Part shown: one piece after another, positions 8,844 through 17,747 of the stretch
How positions within the stretch are numbered: the first letter of the stretch is position 1
Layout: each line of letters begins with the position of its first letter
NCBI GenBank assembly: GCA_009780585.1
Contig: WQZS01000007.1
Span: 50,818-114,817 of the forward strand
Source of the DNA: Defluviitaleaceae bacterium
GTDB lineage: Bacteria > Bacillota > Clostridia > Lachnospirales > WQUN01
Length of the DNA stretch: 64,000 nucleotides
Reading direction: 5' to 3'
Program-made: the position numbers and the translations under genes
Notes under the pieces: model-generated
Databases searched by the model: none
What the model was told of the DNA's origin: nothing
What the model saw: the letters and a program-made list of their open reading frames with translations, nothing else

Positions 8844-9809
8844 CTAACCTCGGACGCCGTTAAATTCCACGCATTGCCTGATGGCGTTCATGTAAGCCAG
8901 CGCGTCGGACGAGCCGTGCGCTTTTATCACAAGGGATTTAAGCCCTAAAAAGGGTGCGCCGCCCACCTCGCGGTAATCAAAGCGCGTCTTCAACTTCCTA
9001 AACGCGCCCTTAGCCATCATCGCCCCTATTTTCGAAAGGGTCGTAGCCATGAGTTCTTCCTTGATCATACCCATCATGGTCTTGGCGAAGCCCTCGATAA
9101 ATTTAAGCAGGATATTACCCGTAAAGCCGTCGCACACGGCAACATCCACCGCGCCCGACGGGATTTCGCGCCCCTCGATGTTTCCGGCGAAGTCGTAATC
9201 GGATTCCTTCATTAAGGCGTACGCTTCCTTGGCGGCGGCGTTGCCCTTTTCTTCCTCCGTGCCGACGTTTATCAAACCCACGCGGGGGTTTTCGATCCCC
9301 ATCGCCTTCTTCATATATTCCGCGCCCAGTTTGCCGAACTGCGCAAGGTAGGAAGGCTTACAATCCATGTTAGCGCCGCTGTCCATCAATAAAACAAAAC
9401 CCTTCATGGTAGGCAGAAGGGTCCCGAGCGCGGGGCGTTCAACGCCCGGCTGGCGGCCGATGAGTACGGTCGCGCCCGTTAATAAAGCACCCGTCGAGCC
9501 CGCGGATACAAAGCCCTGTGCGTTGCCTTCCTTTACCGCCCGCAAGCCCTTGACGATGGAGGATTCCTTTTTTTCGCGGATGGCCGTCGTCGGTACTTCG
9601 CTCGGGTCGATGACCTCGGGGGCGTGTAAAATGGAAATCCTCGCGTGGGTGCCGTGTTTACGCGCCTCTTCCGCGAGGATATCCTCAGGGCCTACCATAA
9701 TTAAATTAATTTGCGGGAACCGTTCCGCCGCACGAAAAATACCCTCCACAGTCGCGGAGGGCCCCAAATCACCGCCCATAGTATCTACGGCGATGGTGAG
9801 TGTGTTCAT
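8844..9809 (-). CDS. plsX: Phosphate acyltransferase PlsX
   Basis: A protein of 321 aa that makes acyl-phosphate from acyl-ACP for glycerolipid synthesis. Typical motifs: IAVDTMGGDLGPSATVEG at the N-terminus, FVSAGSTGALLTGA (about residues 95-110), DSGANMDCKP, and CDGFTGNILLKFIEG. The ATG overlaps the rpmF stop (ATGA), so the two are translationally coupled. Downstream are acpP and rnc. Confidence 0.96.
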   Translation of the reverse strand: MNTLTIAVDTMGGDLGPSATVEGIFRAAERFPQINLIMVGPEDILAEEARKHGTHARISILHAPEVIDPSEVPTTAIREKKESSIVKGLRAVKEGNAQGFVSAGSTGALLTGATVLIGRQPGVERPALGTLLPTMKGFVLLMDSGANMDCKPSYLAQFGKLGAEYMKKAMGIENPRVGLINVGTEEEKGNAAAKEAYALMKESDYDFAGNIEGREIPSGAVDVAVCDGFTGNILLKFIEGFAKTMMGMIKEELMATTLSKIGAMMAKGAFRKLKTRFDYREVGGAPFLGLKSLVIKAHGSSDALAYMNAIRQCVEFNGVRG

Positions 9810-9988
9810 TGTGCTTGTTTAATGACTTCGCGCCTGTTGTATGAGCCGCAATCCTTGCATACGCGGTGGGGTTGCATTAACGCGCGGCATTTGCTGCACG
9901 TAACAAGGGTGGGCATGGCGATCTTCCAGGTTTGGGCGCGGCGTTTGTCGCGGCGGGCCTTGGAAATTTTTTGCTTGGGACCGATCAT
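9806..9988 (-). CDS. rpmF: 50S ribosomal protein L32
   Basis: A protein of 60 aa. Pattern PKQKISKARRDKRRAQTWKI, then a zinc-ribbon with CSKC (about 35-38) and CKDC (about 48-51). The zinc-binding form is therefore intact. A GAGGAG site lies upstream of ATG 9988; a GTG three codons earlier is possible. First gene of the leftward rpmF-plsX-acpP-rnc operon. Confidence 0.95.
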   Translation of the reverse strand: MIGPKQKISKARRDKRRAQTWKIAMPTLVTCSKCRALMQPHRVCKDCGSYNRREVIKQAQ

Positions 9989-10111
9989 GTGAAACACTCC
10001 TCTATCTGTTTAAGCCACGGCATTATAAGGAAAGCGCGTTAGCGTGTCAAATATTTTTAACCCCTCCCGCCGCGAAGCCATTATATATTAACGGGATTTA
10101 TGTCATTTTTG

Positions 10112-10140
10112 TTGCAGACGATGAATTCCTGTGTCATAAT
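10112..10140 (+). promoter_or_regulatory. Sigma-A-type promoter of the DHH operon
   Basis: TTGCAG (10112-10117), 17 nt, CATAAT (10135-10140), 32 bp before the DHH-phosphoesterase start, in the divergent gap after rpmF. It probably drives the long rightward gene string. Confidence 0.5.
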
Positions 10141-10172
10141 ACGAAAAATGTTACCTATATGGGAGGCATATC

Positions 10173-11090
10173 ATGCGCTTAATCACACGGGCGGATTTTG
10201 ACGGCTTGGCCTGCGGATCGCTGTTGATGGAACTGGACATGATTGACGGCTGGCTGTTCGTGCATCCCAAGGATTTGCAGGACGGCAAGATCGCGGTTAC
10301 GGAAAGCGACATACTAGCCAACGTTCCGTATGTACCGGGGTGCGGCATGTGGTTTGACCATCACGCCAGCGAGCAGGAACGCCTGGGGGCGGATGTCGTC
10401 GTAGAGGGTGCCAGTTACCAGGCCCCGAGCGCGGCGCGCATCATCTACGATTACTACAACGGGCAGGAGCGTATGCCCTACTTGAACGAAATGGTAGAAG
10501 CGGTTGACAAAGTGGACTCGGCGCAGCTCACCGTGGATGAAATCGTCAACCCCAAGGGTTGGGTGCTTTTGGGCTTTATCATGGACCCGCGTACGGGTTT
10601 GGGGCGGTACAGGGGTTTCTCGAAGCCCAACTTCGCCGTAATGGAAGATTTGATGGACGCCTGCCGCGATTTTACGATAGACCAATTGCTTATGCTGCCC
10701 GATGTGGCGGAACGCATCGAATATTACAACAAGCAAAACATGAAATTCCGAGAAATGCTCCTGCAATACACCACCACCGACGGAGACGCCATCATTACCG
10801 ACCTGCGCGGCGTGCCTACGATACAAACGGGCAACCGCTTCCTTTTATACAGCTTGTTCCCCGAGCAAAATATTTCGATATGGCTGGTGGACGGCTTGGG
10901 CGCGGTCAACACGGTCATCGCGGTCGGTCACAGCATACTTAACCGTACGTCCGAGGTTAACGTCGGGCGCGTTATGCTTAAATACGGGGGCGGCGGCCAT
11001 TTGCAGGTAGGCACATGCCAGGTGCCGCACGGGGATACCGACCGGATATTGGAAGAAATCATGGAAGAAATCCGAGCCGCAAAAAAATAA
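10173..11090 (+). CDS. DHH/DHHA1-family phosphoesterase
   Basis: A protein of 305 aa. Metal-binding motifs of the DHH superfamily: TRADFDGLAC (about 5-14), FDHHASE (about 61-67), and the C-terminal DHHA1 signature GGGGHLQVGT (about 272-281). Relatives hydrolyse exopolyphosphate, pAp, nanoRNA or cyclic-dinucleotide products. The GGGH motif followed by LQVG instead of the common AAAG makes the substrate uncertain. A GGGAGG site precedes the ATG. One base separates its stop from the decarboxylase start. Confidence 0.82.
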   Translation: MRLITRADFDGLACGSLLMELDMIDGWLFVHPKDLQDGKIAVTESDILANVPYVPGCGMWFDHHASEQERLGADVVVEGASYQAPSAARIIYDYYNGQERMPYLNEMVEAVDKVDSAQLTVDEIVNPKGWVLLGFIMDPRTGLGRYRGFSKPNFAVMEDLMDACRDFTIDQLLMLPDVAERIEYYNKQNMKFREMLLQYTTTDGDAIITDLRGVPTIQTGNRFLLYSLFPEQNISIWLVDGLGAVNTVIAVGHSILNRTSEVNVGRVMLKYGGGGHLQVGTCQVPHGDTDRILEEIMEEIRAAKK

Positions 11091-11091
11091 A

Positions 11092-12669
11092 ATGTATGAA
11101 CACATAAAAGCCTACCTCGATAAAGACATCTATCCCTTCCACATGCCGGGGCACAAGCGCAATCCCCTATTCCTGCCCCCCGACTTACCCTCGCTTGACC
11201 TAACCGAAATACCCGGAATGGACGTACTAAATGAGCCAACGGGTTTGCTTGCCGATATGCAGGCAAACCTCGCGGCTTTTTTTGGTGCGGATGAAAGTTT
11301 TTTGCTGGTTAACGGGTCATCAGCCGGGATCGTCGCGGCCATTTGCGCAACCTGCAGCGAAGGCAACGTCCTGTTCGCGGCACGCAACGGCCACGCAAGC
11401 ATGTACAACGGCATGGTGTTGGCGGGAGCAACGCCCCGATATTTTTACCCCACAATGCGGTTTGACGGCTTGTTCGGGCGCGTCGATCCGAACATTTTCG
11501 ACGAAATGCCGCAAGGCGCGGCGGCCTTCATCGTCAGTCCCACCTACGAAGGCTTTACCTCCGACATCGCGGCAATCGCAAAGCGCGTGCACGATAAAAA
11601 CGGCATCCTCATCGTAGACGAAGCCCACGGCGCGCACTTCCCCTTCCACGAAGCCTTCCCCCCTCCGGCGATAACGCTCGGTGCGGACATCGCTATCAAC
11701 TCATTACATAAAACACTCCCCGTATTAGGACAAACCGCCGTTTTACACGTAAAAAACAACCGCGTTGACCGCGCGCGCCTGCGTTTTTACCTAAATGCCG
11801 TGCAAACCACCAGCCCCTCGTATATACTGATGGGCGCGGCGGACTACGCGCTTAAAATGTTGTGGAAAAATCCGAATCTGTTCGGCGATTATGTAAAGCG
11901 ACTGTGTCATTTACGCGAAGCGTTGGGTGAACACGAAGTGCCGGATGGACACAAAGTACCGGATGAACACAAAGTACCGAATGAACACGAAATAACAGAC
12001 GAACGAACTTGTCCCCCATTGGAGGACAAGTTAATAAAGCTCCTCCCCTGCACGCAAGGGGACGACCCAAGCAAATTGTTGTTTGAAATAAAATGCAAAC
12101 CGGATGAACCTACCCCCTTCGACTTTGCTTTACAAGTAAGCAAAACTCTAGCCGACGAATATAAAATCCAACCCGAGATGGCATGGGGTAACCATCTCCT
12201 TGCAATGACGTCCGTAGCGGATACAGAGGAAGGATTCACACGTTTGATAAACGCTGTACGGGGAATCAACGAGCGGGTAAACAGGGAGTGGGGGCGGGAA
12301 GTTCTCACCGGAGCGTCCTCTCGCGTGTTTCGCACGCCAGCCGGACGGCCCGACGCCGACGCGTCGCCCGACTGCGTCGGGTGTATGCTTGCGCATCATC
12401 CGCGAGCGATCTTCTCGCGGATTAGGCGTACCAGCGACGCGAGAACCTTCTCGACCCCGCTCCCGGAATTACCCGAAGCTATTTTCACCCCCCGCGCGGC
12501 ACTTCAACATCCGTCAGAATCCATCCCCGCATCCGAAGCCCACGGACGTATCTCCGCCGAACTCATCGCCCCCTGCCCGCCGGGCATCGCCCTCATCGCC
12601 CCGGGCGAACGCATCCCCGAAAGATTGCAATTACAAAGGAAATATATCCGCGTAATAATCGAAAATTAA
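11092..12669 (+). CDS. Orn/Lys/Arg-type PLP decarboxylase carrying two repeat insertions
   Basis: A protein of 525 aa of the SpeA/YaaO-type fold I decarboxylase family. Key features: FHMPGHKRN at the N-terminus, VDEAHGAHF, and the PLP lysine in SLHK (K207). The C-terminal domain has PELPEAIFTPRAAL and GRISAELIAPCPPG. Substrate (arginine, lysine or ornithine) cannot be told. The length is about 40-50 aa above what I expect for this subfamily because of two in-frame insertions: four 18-bp tandem repeats plus a palindrome (11926-12032, reading repeated xEHKVP) and a GC-rich hairpin-rich block (about 12284-12473). Both fall between conserved blocks, so the enzyme may still fold. The preceding DHH gene ends one base upstream. 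Confidence 0.85.
   Translation: MYEHIKAYLDKDIYPFHMPGHKRNPLFLPPDLPSLDLTEIPGMDVLNEPTGLLADMQANLAAFFGADESFLLVNGSSAGIVAAICATCSEGNVLFAARNGHASMYNGMVLAGATPRYFYPTMRFDGLFGRVDPNIFDEMPQGAAAFIVSPTYEGFTSDIAAIAKRVHDKNGILIVDEAHGAHFPFHEAFPPPAITLGADIAINSLHKTLPVLGQTAVLHVKNNRVDRARLRFYLNAVQTTSPSYILMGAADYALKMLWKNPNLFGDYVKRLCHLREALGEHEVPDGHKVPDEHKVPNEHEITDERTCPPLEDKLIKLLPCTQGDDPSKLLFEIKCKPDEPTPFDFALQVSKTLADEYKIQPEMAWGNHLLAMTSVADTEEGFTRLINAVRGINERVNREWGREVLTGASSRVFRTPAGRPDADASPDCVGCMLAHHPRAIFSRIRRTSDARTFSTPLPELPEAIFTPRAALQHPSESIPASEAHGRISAELIAPCPPGIALIAPGERIPERLQLQRKYIRVIIEN
11926..12032 (+). repeat. 18-bp tandem repeats plus palindrome inside the decarboxylase gene
   Basis: Four 18-bp units start at 11926, 11944, 11962 and 11980; units two and three differ by one or two bases. 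Each encodes a six-residue unit of the type (G/D/N)(E/G)H(E/K)VP. They are followed by a 27-bp palindrome with arms AACTTGTCC (12006-12014) and GGACAAGTT (12024-12032). All remain in frame. Confidence 0.85.
12284..12473 (+). repeat. GC-rich inverted-repeat block inserted in frame in the decarboxylase gene
   Basis: The ends pair imperfectly: GGGAGTGGGGGCGGGAAG near 12284-12301 against the complement of CTTCTCGACCCCGCTCCCGG near 12447-12466. Inner hairpins include CCGCGAG/CTCGCGG (12400-12420), CCCGAC/GTCGGG (12367-12381) and GCGTG/CACGC. The encoded segment is rich in Arg, Ala, Ser and Pro and unlike decarboxylase sequence. Ends are approximate. Confidence 0.6.
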
Positions 12670-12693
12670 CGTTTACATAAGGAGTGCTTGACC

Positions 12694-14421
12694 ATGAAGC
12701 TGTTAATCTCCCTCGTCAAATCCGCCCGCAAGTATTGGGTGTACCTCGTCGTTACGCTGGTGGGTATCGCCGGGGGCACCGCCGCCCAACTTTACGCGCC
12801 GCTGGTGGTGCGCAGGCTTACGGGCATGGCGGTCGAACGTGACCCCGCCCTGGCTGATCTTGCCTTACCGCTGGGGCTTTTGCTGGCGGGGGTATATTTG
12901 GCGCAAGCGGGTTTTTCGTTTGTGCGTAGTTACTTTTCGCATTACGCGGCGTGGAAATTCGTGGCCGATTTACGCACGCGGGTATATGACCGTTTGCAAA
13001 TACTTTCCATGAAGTTCTACCACGACAAGCAAACCGGGCAAATCATGTCGCGCATCGTCAACGACACCAACCAGGTAGAGGTACTCATCGCCCATGCCGT
13101 GCCGGACATCCTCGTCAATTTCGTAATTCTGATCGGCGTGGCGACGATATTGTTCGTCATCAACCCCGTACTCGCGGCGTTGAGCCTGGTCACCATGCCC
13201 CTGTTGGTCGTACTTTCCGTATGGTTCGCGAAAAAAGTGCTACCCATCTTCCGCGTCGCCCAGCAAATCCTGGGGGAAATGAACGCCAACCTGCAGGACA
13301 ATATCTCCGGCATGAAAGAAATCCAAGTCTTTAACCAACACGAACGCGAACACGATAAAATCGACGCAAGCACGCAAGGCCACGCCAACGCCATCTTGCG
13401 CTCGCTGCGCCTGAGTGCCGTATACGGCGGCGCGGTGCAATATTTTTCCAGCATAGGCACCGTGGTGGTCATCGCATACGGCGGCTACATGGCGTTAGGT
13501 TACCGGATCGCCGTGGAGGATATCGTAGCCTTTTTGTTGTACCTCGGCATGTTCTTCGGCCCGGTGACGGCGCTCGCGCGTACCAACGAAGACCTGCAAA
13601 CCGCCATCGCCGGTGCGGAACGCGTCTTTGAAATATTAAACGCCGAAATCGACGTGAAGGAAAAGGAAAACCCCCATGAGCTAAGCAACGTGCGGGGGCA
13701 TATCGTATTTAATAACGTATCCTTCCGATACACCGACGACCAGGAGGTACTGAAGGATATCAGCGTCGAGATAAAACCCGGCGAACGCGTGGCCTTGGTC
13801 GGCCCGACAGGCGTAGGCAAGACGACGTTCGTTAACCTGCTCAACCGCTTCTACGATCCCGTCGAAGGCTCAATCACGCTGGACGGCTACGACCTGCGCG
13901 ACGTTTCGCTTAAGAGCCTGCGCCACCATATGTCCAACGTCATCCAGGATGTTTTCCTCTTCAACGATACGCTGGAGGAAAACATCGGCTACGGCGCGCC
14001 GGGTGCAAACGAAACTGAAATCAAAAACGCCGCCCAATTAGCAAGGGCCGACGATTTTATTTCCCAATTAAAAGACGGCTATGCTACAATGGTGGGTGAG
14101 CGCGGGATGCGCCTTTCCGGCGGGCAAAAGCAACGCGTGTCCATCGCGCGCGCGGTACTGCGCGACCGTCCGATTTTGATCCTTGACGAAGCCACCGCCG
14201 CCGTGGACGTGGAAACCGAAAAGAAAATCCGCGACGCCATGGACGAAGTGATGGAAAACCGTACGACGGTCATCATCGCCCACCGTTTATCCACGATTAA
14301 GAAAGCCGATAAAATCATCGTGCTCAACGAAGGCCGCATCGAAGACATCGGCACGCACGATGAATTGTTAAGCCGCGGCGGTTTGTACGCTCACATGACG
14401 GAAATTAACCTGTACGCCTAA
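12694..14421 (+). CDS. ABC exporter, fused permease and ATPase
   Basis: A protein of 575 aa. The N-terminal half has six predicted membrane segments, the first at about 17-40. The C-terminal half is an ATPase with Walker A GPTGVGKTT (about 370-378), signature LSGGQKQR (about 474), Walker B ILILDEAT, and the H-loop IIAHRLST. This is the MsbA/LmrA-like type, which acts as a homodimer or heterodimer; the substrate (lipid, drug or peptide) is not indicated. AAGGAG precedes ATG 12694. No partner half-transporter is adjacent. It lies within the rightward gene string, 24 bp after the decarboxylase. Confidence 0.9.
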   Translation: MKLLISLVKSARKYWVYLVVTLVGIAGGTAAQLYAPLVVRRLTGMAVERDPALADLALPLGLLLAGVYLAQAGFSFVRSYFSHYAAWKFVADLRTRVYDRLQILSMKFYHDKQTGQIMSRIVNDTNQVEVLIAHAVPDILVNFVILIGVATILFVINPVLAALSLVTMPLLVVLSVWFAKKVLPIFRVAQQILGEMNANLQDNISGMKEIQVFNQHEREHDKIDASTQGHANAILRSLRLSAVYGGAVQYFSSIGTVVVIAYGGYMALGYRIAVEDIVAFLLYLGMFFGPVTALARTNEDLQTAIAGAERVFEILNAEIDVKEKENPHELSNVRGHIVFNNVSFRYTDDQEVLKDISVEIKPGERVALVGPTGVGKTTFVNLLNRFYDPVEGSITLDGYDLRDVSLKSLRHHMSNVIQDVFLFNDTLEENIGYGAPGANETEIKNAAQLARADDFISQLKDGYATMVGERGMRLSGGQKQRVSIARAVLRDRPILILDEATAAVDVETEKKIRDAMDEVMENRTTVIIAHRLSTIKKADKIIVLNEGRIEDIGTHDELLSRGGLYAHMTEINLYA

Positions 14422-14441
14422 ATTTCCATCGGAGGAATCCC

Positions 14442-14843
14442 ATGTTTTCAACCATTCCCCTCACCCAAACCGACTTGTTAAACGCCGCGCTGCTGGCGTT
14501 TGCCATCCTCCTTGCCATCCGTTTATTGGGTTGGGGCTTCCGTACGCTGCTGGCGCGCACGAAGCAAATCAACTTCGACCCCGCCCGCGCGGAGGAAGTC
14601 CGCAAACGGTGCTTCCGCCTCTTCCCCATTGAGAATTTACAATTTAACGGCGCGACCTTCGAGCGCGGCGCAATCCTGCGCATCGTCACGGATCGCCAAG
14701 CCGCCATCGAAGGGGAATTCCTGGGGGCCAACCGAAACGACATCATGTGCCTGGTAACAAGCGAAAGCGTCATCGCGCAGGAAATGCATTCCATCGAAAC
14801 GATACAGGTAATCGGAAAAGCCACCGGAGGCAACGCGGCATGA
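14442..14843 (+). CDS. Single-pass membrane protein of unknown function
   Basis: A protein of 133 aa. I do not recognise the family. It has a hydrophobic segment at about residues 12-30 and a soluble C-terminal region with basic and acidic character (EEVRKRCFRLFPIENLQF). GGAGG lies upstream of the ATG. Its stop overlaps the nadE start (ATGA), so it is translationally coupled to NAD synthetase and cotranscribed with the ABC exporter. Confidence 0.7.
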   Translation: MFSTIPLTQTDLLNAALLAFAILLAIRLLGWGFRTLLARTKQINFDPARAEEVRKRCFRLFPIENLQFNGATFERGAILRIVTDRQAAIEGEFLGANRNDIMCLVTSESVIAQEMHSIETIQVIGKATGGNAA

Positions 14844-15580
14844 GGGACTATAAGAAAGAAACCTCCGACCGCGTGGCTTTCATCCGCCGGCTGGTAGCCG
14901 ACGCCAAGGTAAACGGCATCGTGTTCAATAATTCGGGCGGTAAGGACGCGGCGCTGGTGGGGATATTGTGCAAGATGGCTTGCGACGACACGCTGGGGTT
15001 GATTCTCCCCTGCGGAGTCAGGCGCAATTACGCCGACGACAGGGACGATGCTTTATTGTTGGGCGAACGGTATTACATCCCCCACCGCGTCATCGACCTG
15101 CTCCCCGTGCGGGAAGCGTTGACGCAAACTATGGATATGACGATATCCGACTTCGCTTATATCAATATCGCGCCCCGCCTGCGCATGACGGCTCTGTACG
15201 CCGTCGCCAATTCGGAAAATCGTCTAGCGGCGGGTACGGGCAACCGCAGCGAGCGGCACATGGGATACTTTACGAAATGGGGGGACGGCGCGTACGATTT
15301 CAACCCCATCGCCGATTTGACCGCAACCGAGGCCTTCGAATTCCTCAGATATTTGCAAGCGCCCGAAGCGATTATTAACAAGGCCCCTTCGGCGGGGCTG
15401 TTCGAAGGGCAAACCGACGAAAGCGAAATGGGCATCACTTACGAAGCCCTGGATACCTTCCTTACTACGGGCAAGGCAAGCGAAAGCGATAGAGCCGTCA
15501 TCAACCGCTTCCACGCCGCAAGCGCGCACAAGCGTACGCCACCCGTATTGTACGGCGCAGCAGACGGTGATTGTTTGTGA
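14840..15580 (+). CDS. nadE: NAD+ synthetase, ammonia-dependent type
   Basis: A protein of 246 aa that adenylates and amidates nicotinic acid adenine dinucleotide to NAD. The ATP-pyrophosphatase P-loop reads NNSGGKDAAL (about 30-39), with Lys in place of the common Ile in SGGIDS. Other family motifs: TGNRSERHMGYFTKWGDGAYD and NKAPSAGLFEGQTDE (about 182-196). No glutaminase domain is present, so it should use free ammonia. Both ends overlap neighbouring genes (ATGA at the start, GTGA at the end). Confidence 0.93.
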   Translation: MRDYKKETSDRVAFIRRLVADAKVNGIVFNNSGGKDAALVGILCKMACDDTLGLILPCGVRRNYADDRDDALLLGERYYIPHRVIDLLPVREALTQTMDMTISDFAYINIAPRLRMTALYAVANSENRLAAGTGNRSERHMGYFTKWGDGAYDFNPIADLTATEAFEFLRYLQAPEAIINKAPSAGLFEGQTDESEMGITYEALDTFLTTGKASESDRAVINRFHAASAHKRTPPVLYGAADGDCL

Positions 15581-16806
15581 AACTTTCCGCCACCGCAAAG
15601 ATTTTAATCGCCCTCGCCATCTTCATCGCGGCGGGGGTATTACATATCGCTTTTAACATAACGGGTATACTCGGTCGCGGGGGCGAAATGCGCTGGGTCA
15701 ACACCGGGCGCGGGGTTTCCTACGCCATGGATTCGGCACCGGTCTTCCACGGGCATGAAAGCCCGTTTTTTTATATCGCCACCCGCGACGGGGTGCGCTA
15801 CGTATCTTCCGCCACGGGGGAAAGCCGCGTGCATCATCCGCTTAATTTACGGCGGCCCGTCATGCGCGGGAGCGGGGAGTTCGCCGCCGTTTCCGAAGGG
15901 GAGCGCGGGCGGGCGGTTCATCTTTTTAATTCCAGCGGGCATGTCATGACCGAAACCTTCGACCATCCGATCCATACCTTTTCGGTTAACGGAACGGGTT
16001 TTTTATCGGTCATATTGCAATTGGACGACGGTTATCACATCAACGTATTCCACAGGAACAGCACTTACAGCCCTTTGTACAGGAACCTCTTCCACGAATC
16101 GACCCACCCCAACATCATCCCCATGATGACGGAGGTATCCGACGACGGGCGCGTCATCGCCATCGGGCTGTTGGATTATAACAGCCGCATGGAATCCAAA
16201 ATCCAATTCAGCTTTACCTCCGAAACCGACGCTTGGGGTACGGACGGCGTTTTTTTCGAGGAGAGCTTACAAAACCAATTGCTGTTATCGATGCGTATGA
16301 CGACGAGCAATCGCTTGGCCGTACTCACCGACACGCAAATTATCGTATACACGATGGACGGCACCAGCGTAACAAAAACCGCGGAGATTCCCCTGTATAA
16401 CCGCGTCGATCAAATCGCCTTCGACCGGGAGGGGCGCTTCGCCATCGCGCTGGGGGTTGTGGAACCCGCTTTCCTTAACGCCCCCGAAGCCGAAGCCTTG
16501 GGAACGATCCACCTCTTCGACGCCAACGGTACGCGCACGGGGACTTACCGGGCGGATCGGCGCGTTACGCACCTTTCCATGGGGCATGGGTTGGCTATCG
16601 TGGGTACGGACCGCAACTTCCACGCGGTAAATATGCAGGGCGGACGGGAATGGGAATTCATCGCGTTACAGGATACACCGGATTTTTTATTTTTGGATAA
16701 CGCGGAAACCGTCATGATCGCAGGGGCCAACCGCGCGGACATTTGGCAGCGGCGGCGCAACCGCGACGGCGAAGCCGGCGACTTTTTCGGGATACAAGGG
16801 CAATGA
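15577..16806 (+). CDS. DUF5711-like membrane-anchored beta-propeller protein
   Basis: A protein of 409 aa. An N-terminal hydrophobic segment (about 6-28) is followed by an extracytoplasmic region with repeated beta-strand blocks (for example FFYIATRDGVRYVSS, VSDDGRVIAIGLLDY, IAFDREGRFAIALG) suggesting a WD40-like propeller. The arrangement resembles the DUF5711 family of clostridial proteins; function unknown. The GTG start at 15577 overlaps the nadE stop. The end overlaps the SpoIIM-like gene by four bases. Confidence 0.65.
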   Translation: MKLSATAKILIALAIFIAAGVLHIAFNITGILGRGGEMRWVNTGRGVSYAMDSAPVFHGHESPFFYIATRDGVRYVSSATGESRVHHPLNLRRPVMRGSGEFAAVSEGERGRAVHLFNSSGHVMTETFDHPIHTFSVNGTGFLSVILQLDDGYHINVFHRNSTYSPLYRNLFHESTHPNIIPMMTEVSDDGRVIAIGLLDYNSRMESKIQFSFTSETDAWGTDGVFFEESLQNQLLLSMRMTTSNRLAVLTDTQIIVYTMDGTSVTKTAEIPLYNRVDQIAFDREGRFAIALGVVEPAFLNAPEAEALGTIHLFDANGTRTGTYRADRRVTHLSMGHGLAIVGTDRNFHAVNMQGGREWEFIALQDTPDFLFLDNAETVMIAGANRADIWQRRRNRDGEAGDFFGIQGQ

Positions 16807-17747
16807 ATATAAACCGCCAAGCCGGGGAGGCACGCTTCATATCGCGGCACGAGGATCGCTGGAAGGCGTTGGAAGCCGTAAACGCGCGATTGCTGCGGGG
16901 TGGTATCCATAAGCTGAACGCGGCGGAAATACGCGCGTTCGCCAAGCTCTTCCGCTTGGCGAGCTACCATATGGCGTACGCCAAGACCCACTTCCCGCAG
17001 GGGCAAGCGTTGCCTTATTTGAACCGCTTGGTGGGTGTTGCGCACAATTATTTTTACGTACGCGAATCGGGTGCGTGGTCGGATATATGGCATTACATTA
17101 CGCGCGGCTTTCCGAAGGCGGTACGGGAGACTTGGCGTTACAGCGGCTTGGCGGCGGCATTGTTTTTCGCGGGTCTTTTATTCGCGGCTTTTTACGGGGG
17201 GATATGGCCCGGCATGTTCGGCAATCCCGAAACGCTCGCAACCAACCTCGGCCCGCCCGAACATTGGGACGGTACGTTTATGAGCGCGTTTTTCGTCACC
17301 AACAACACAACCGTTGCGTTTAACGCGTTCGTATGGGGGATTTTCGCGGGTATCGGCACGATATACGTACTCATTTACAACGGGATTATCATCGGTGCGC
17401 TGTTCGGTTTTTTTCATCAAGCGGGCGCGGATATGGTGATGGCGTATTCGCTTGTACTGCCGCACGGCATCGCCGAGCTTGCCGCGATTTTCCTGAGCGG
17501 CGGCGCGGGGTTGTTGCTCGCGAAGGGGATGCTGCTGCCCGGTATGTTGAGCCGTAAACATTCGCTTATCCTCCACGCGAAAAAAGCGGCGGCCTTGATA
17601 CCGGGGATCGTTCTGTTGTTGATCGCCGCCGCGTTAATCGAAGGTTTCTTTACCCCGTTGGGCGGTGTATCACCGGAGTTCAAAATATTTTTCGCGGGGC
17701 TTACCGGTGTGGGGTTTATCATGTGGTTTTGGAAATATGGCGGTTAA
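16803..17747 (+). CDS. SpoIIM-family (DUF95) membrane protein
   Basis: A protein of 314 aa. The N-terminal 110 residues are soluble and helical, then five or so membrane segments start near residue 115 (GLAAALFFAGLLFAAFYGG). The block FFVTNNTTVAFNAFVWGIFAGIGT and PHGIAELAAIFLSGGAGLLL fit the SpoIIM family. True SpoIIM takes part in septal peptidoglycan remodelling during engulfment. This long type with a soluble N-terminus also occurs outside sporulation, so its role here is uncertain. ATG 16803 overlaps the previous stop; the end overlaps rnhB by 11 bp. Confidence 0.82.
   Translation: MNINRQAGEARFISRHEDRWKALEAVNARLLRGGIHKLNAAEIRAFAKLFRLASYHMAYAKTHFPQGQALPYLNRLVGVAHNYFYVRESGAWSDIWHYITRGFPKAVRETWRYSGLAAALFFAGLLFAAFYGGIWPGMFGNPETLATNLGPPEHWDGTFMSAFFVTNNTTVAFNAFVWGIFAGIGTIYVLIYNGIIIGALFGFFHQAGADMVMAYSLVLPHGIAELAAIFLSGGAGLLLAKGMLLPGMLSRKHSLILHAKKAAALIPGIVLLLIAAALIEGFFTPLGGVSPEFKIFFAGLTGVGFIMWFWKYGG

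Noticed and set aside
11926..11997. Short regular repeats that might be taken for a CRISPR array
   Set aside because: Units are 18 bp without spacers and stay in the reading frame; they are coding tandem repeats.
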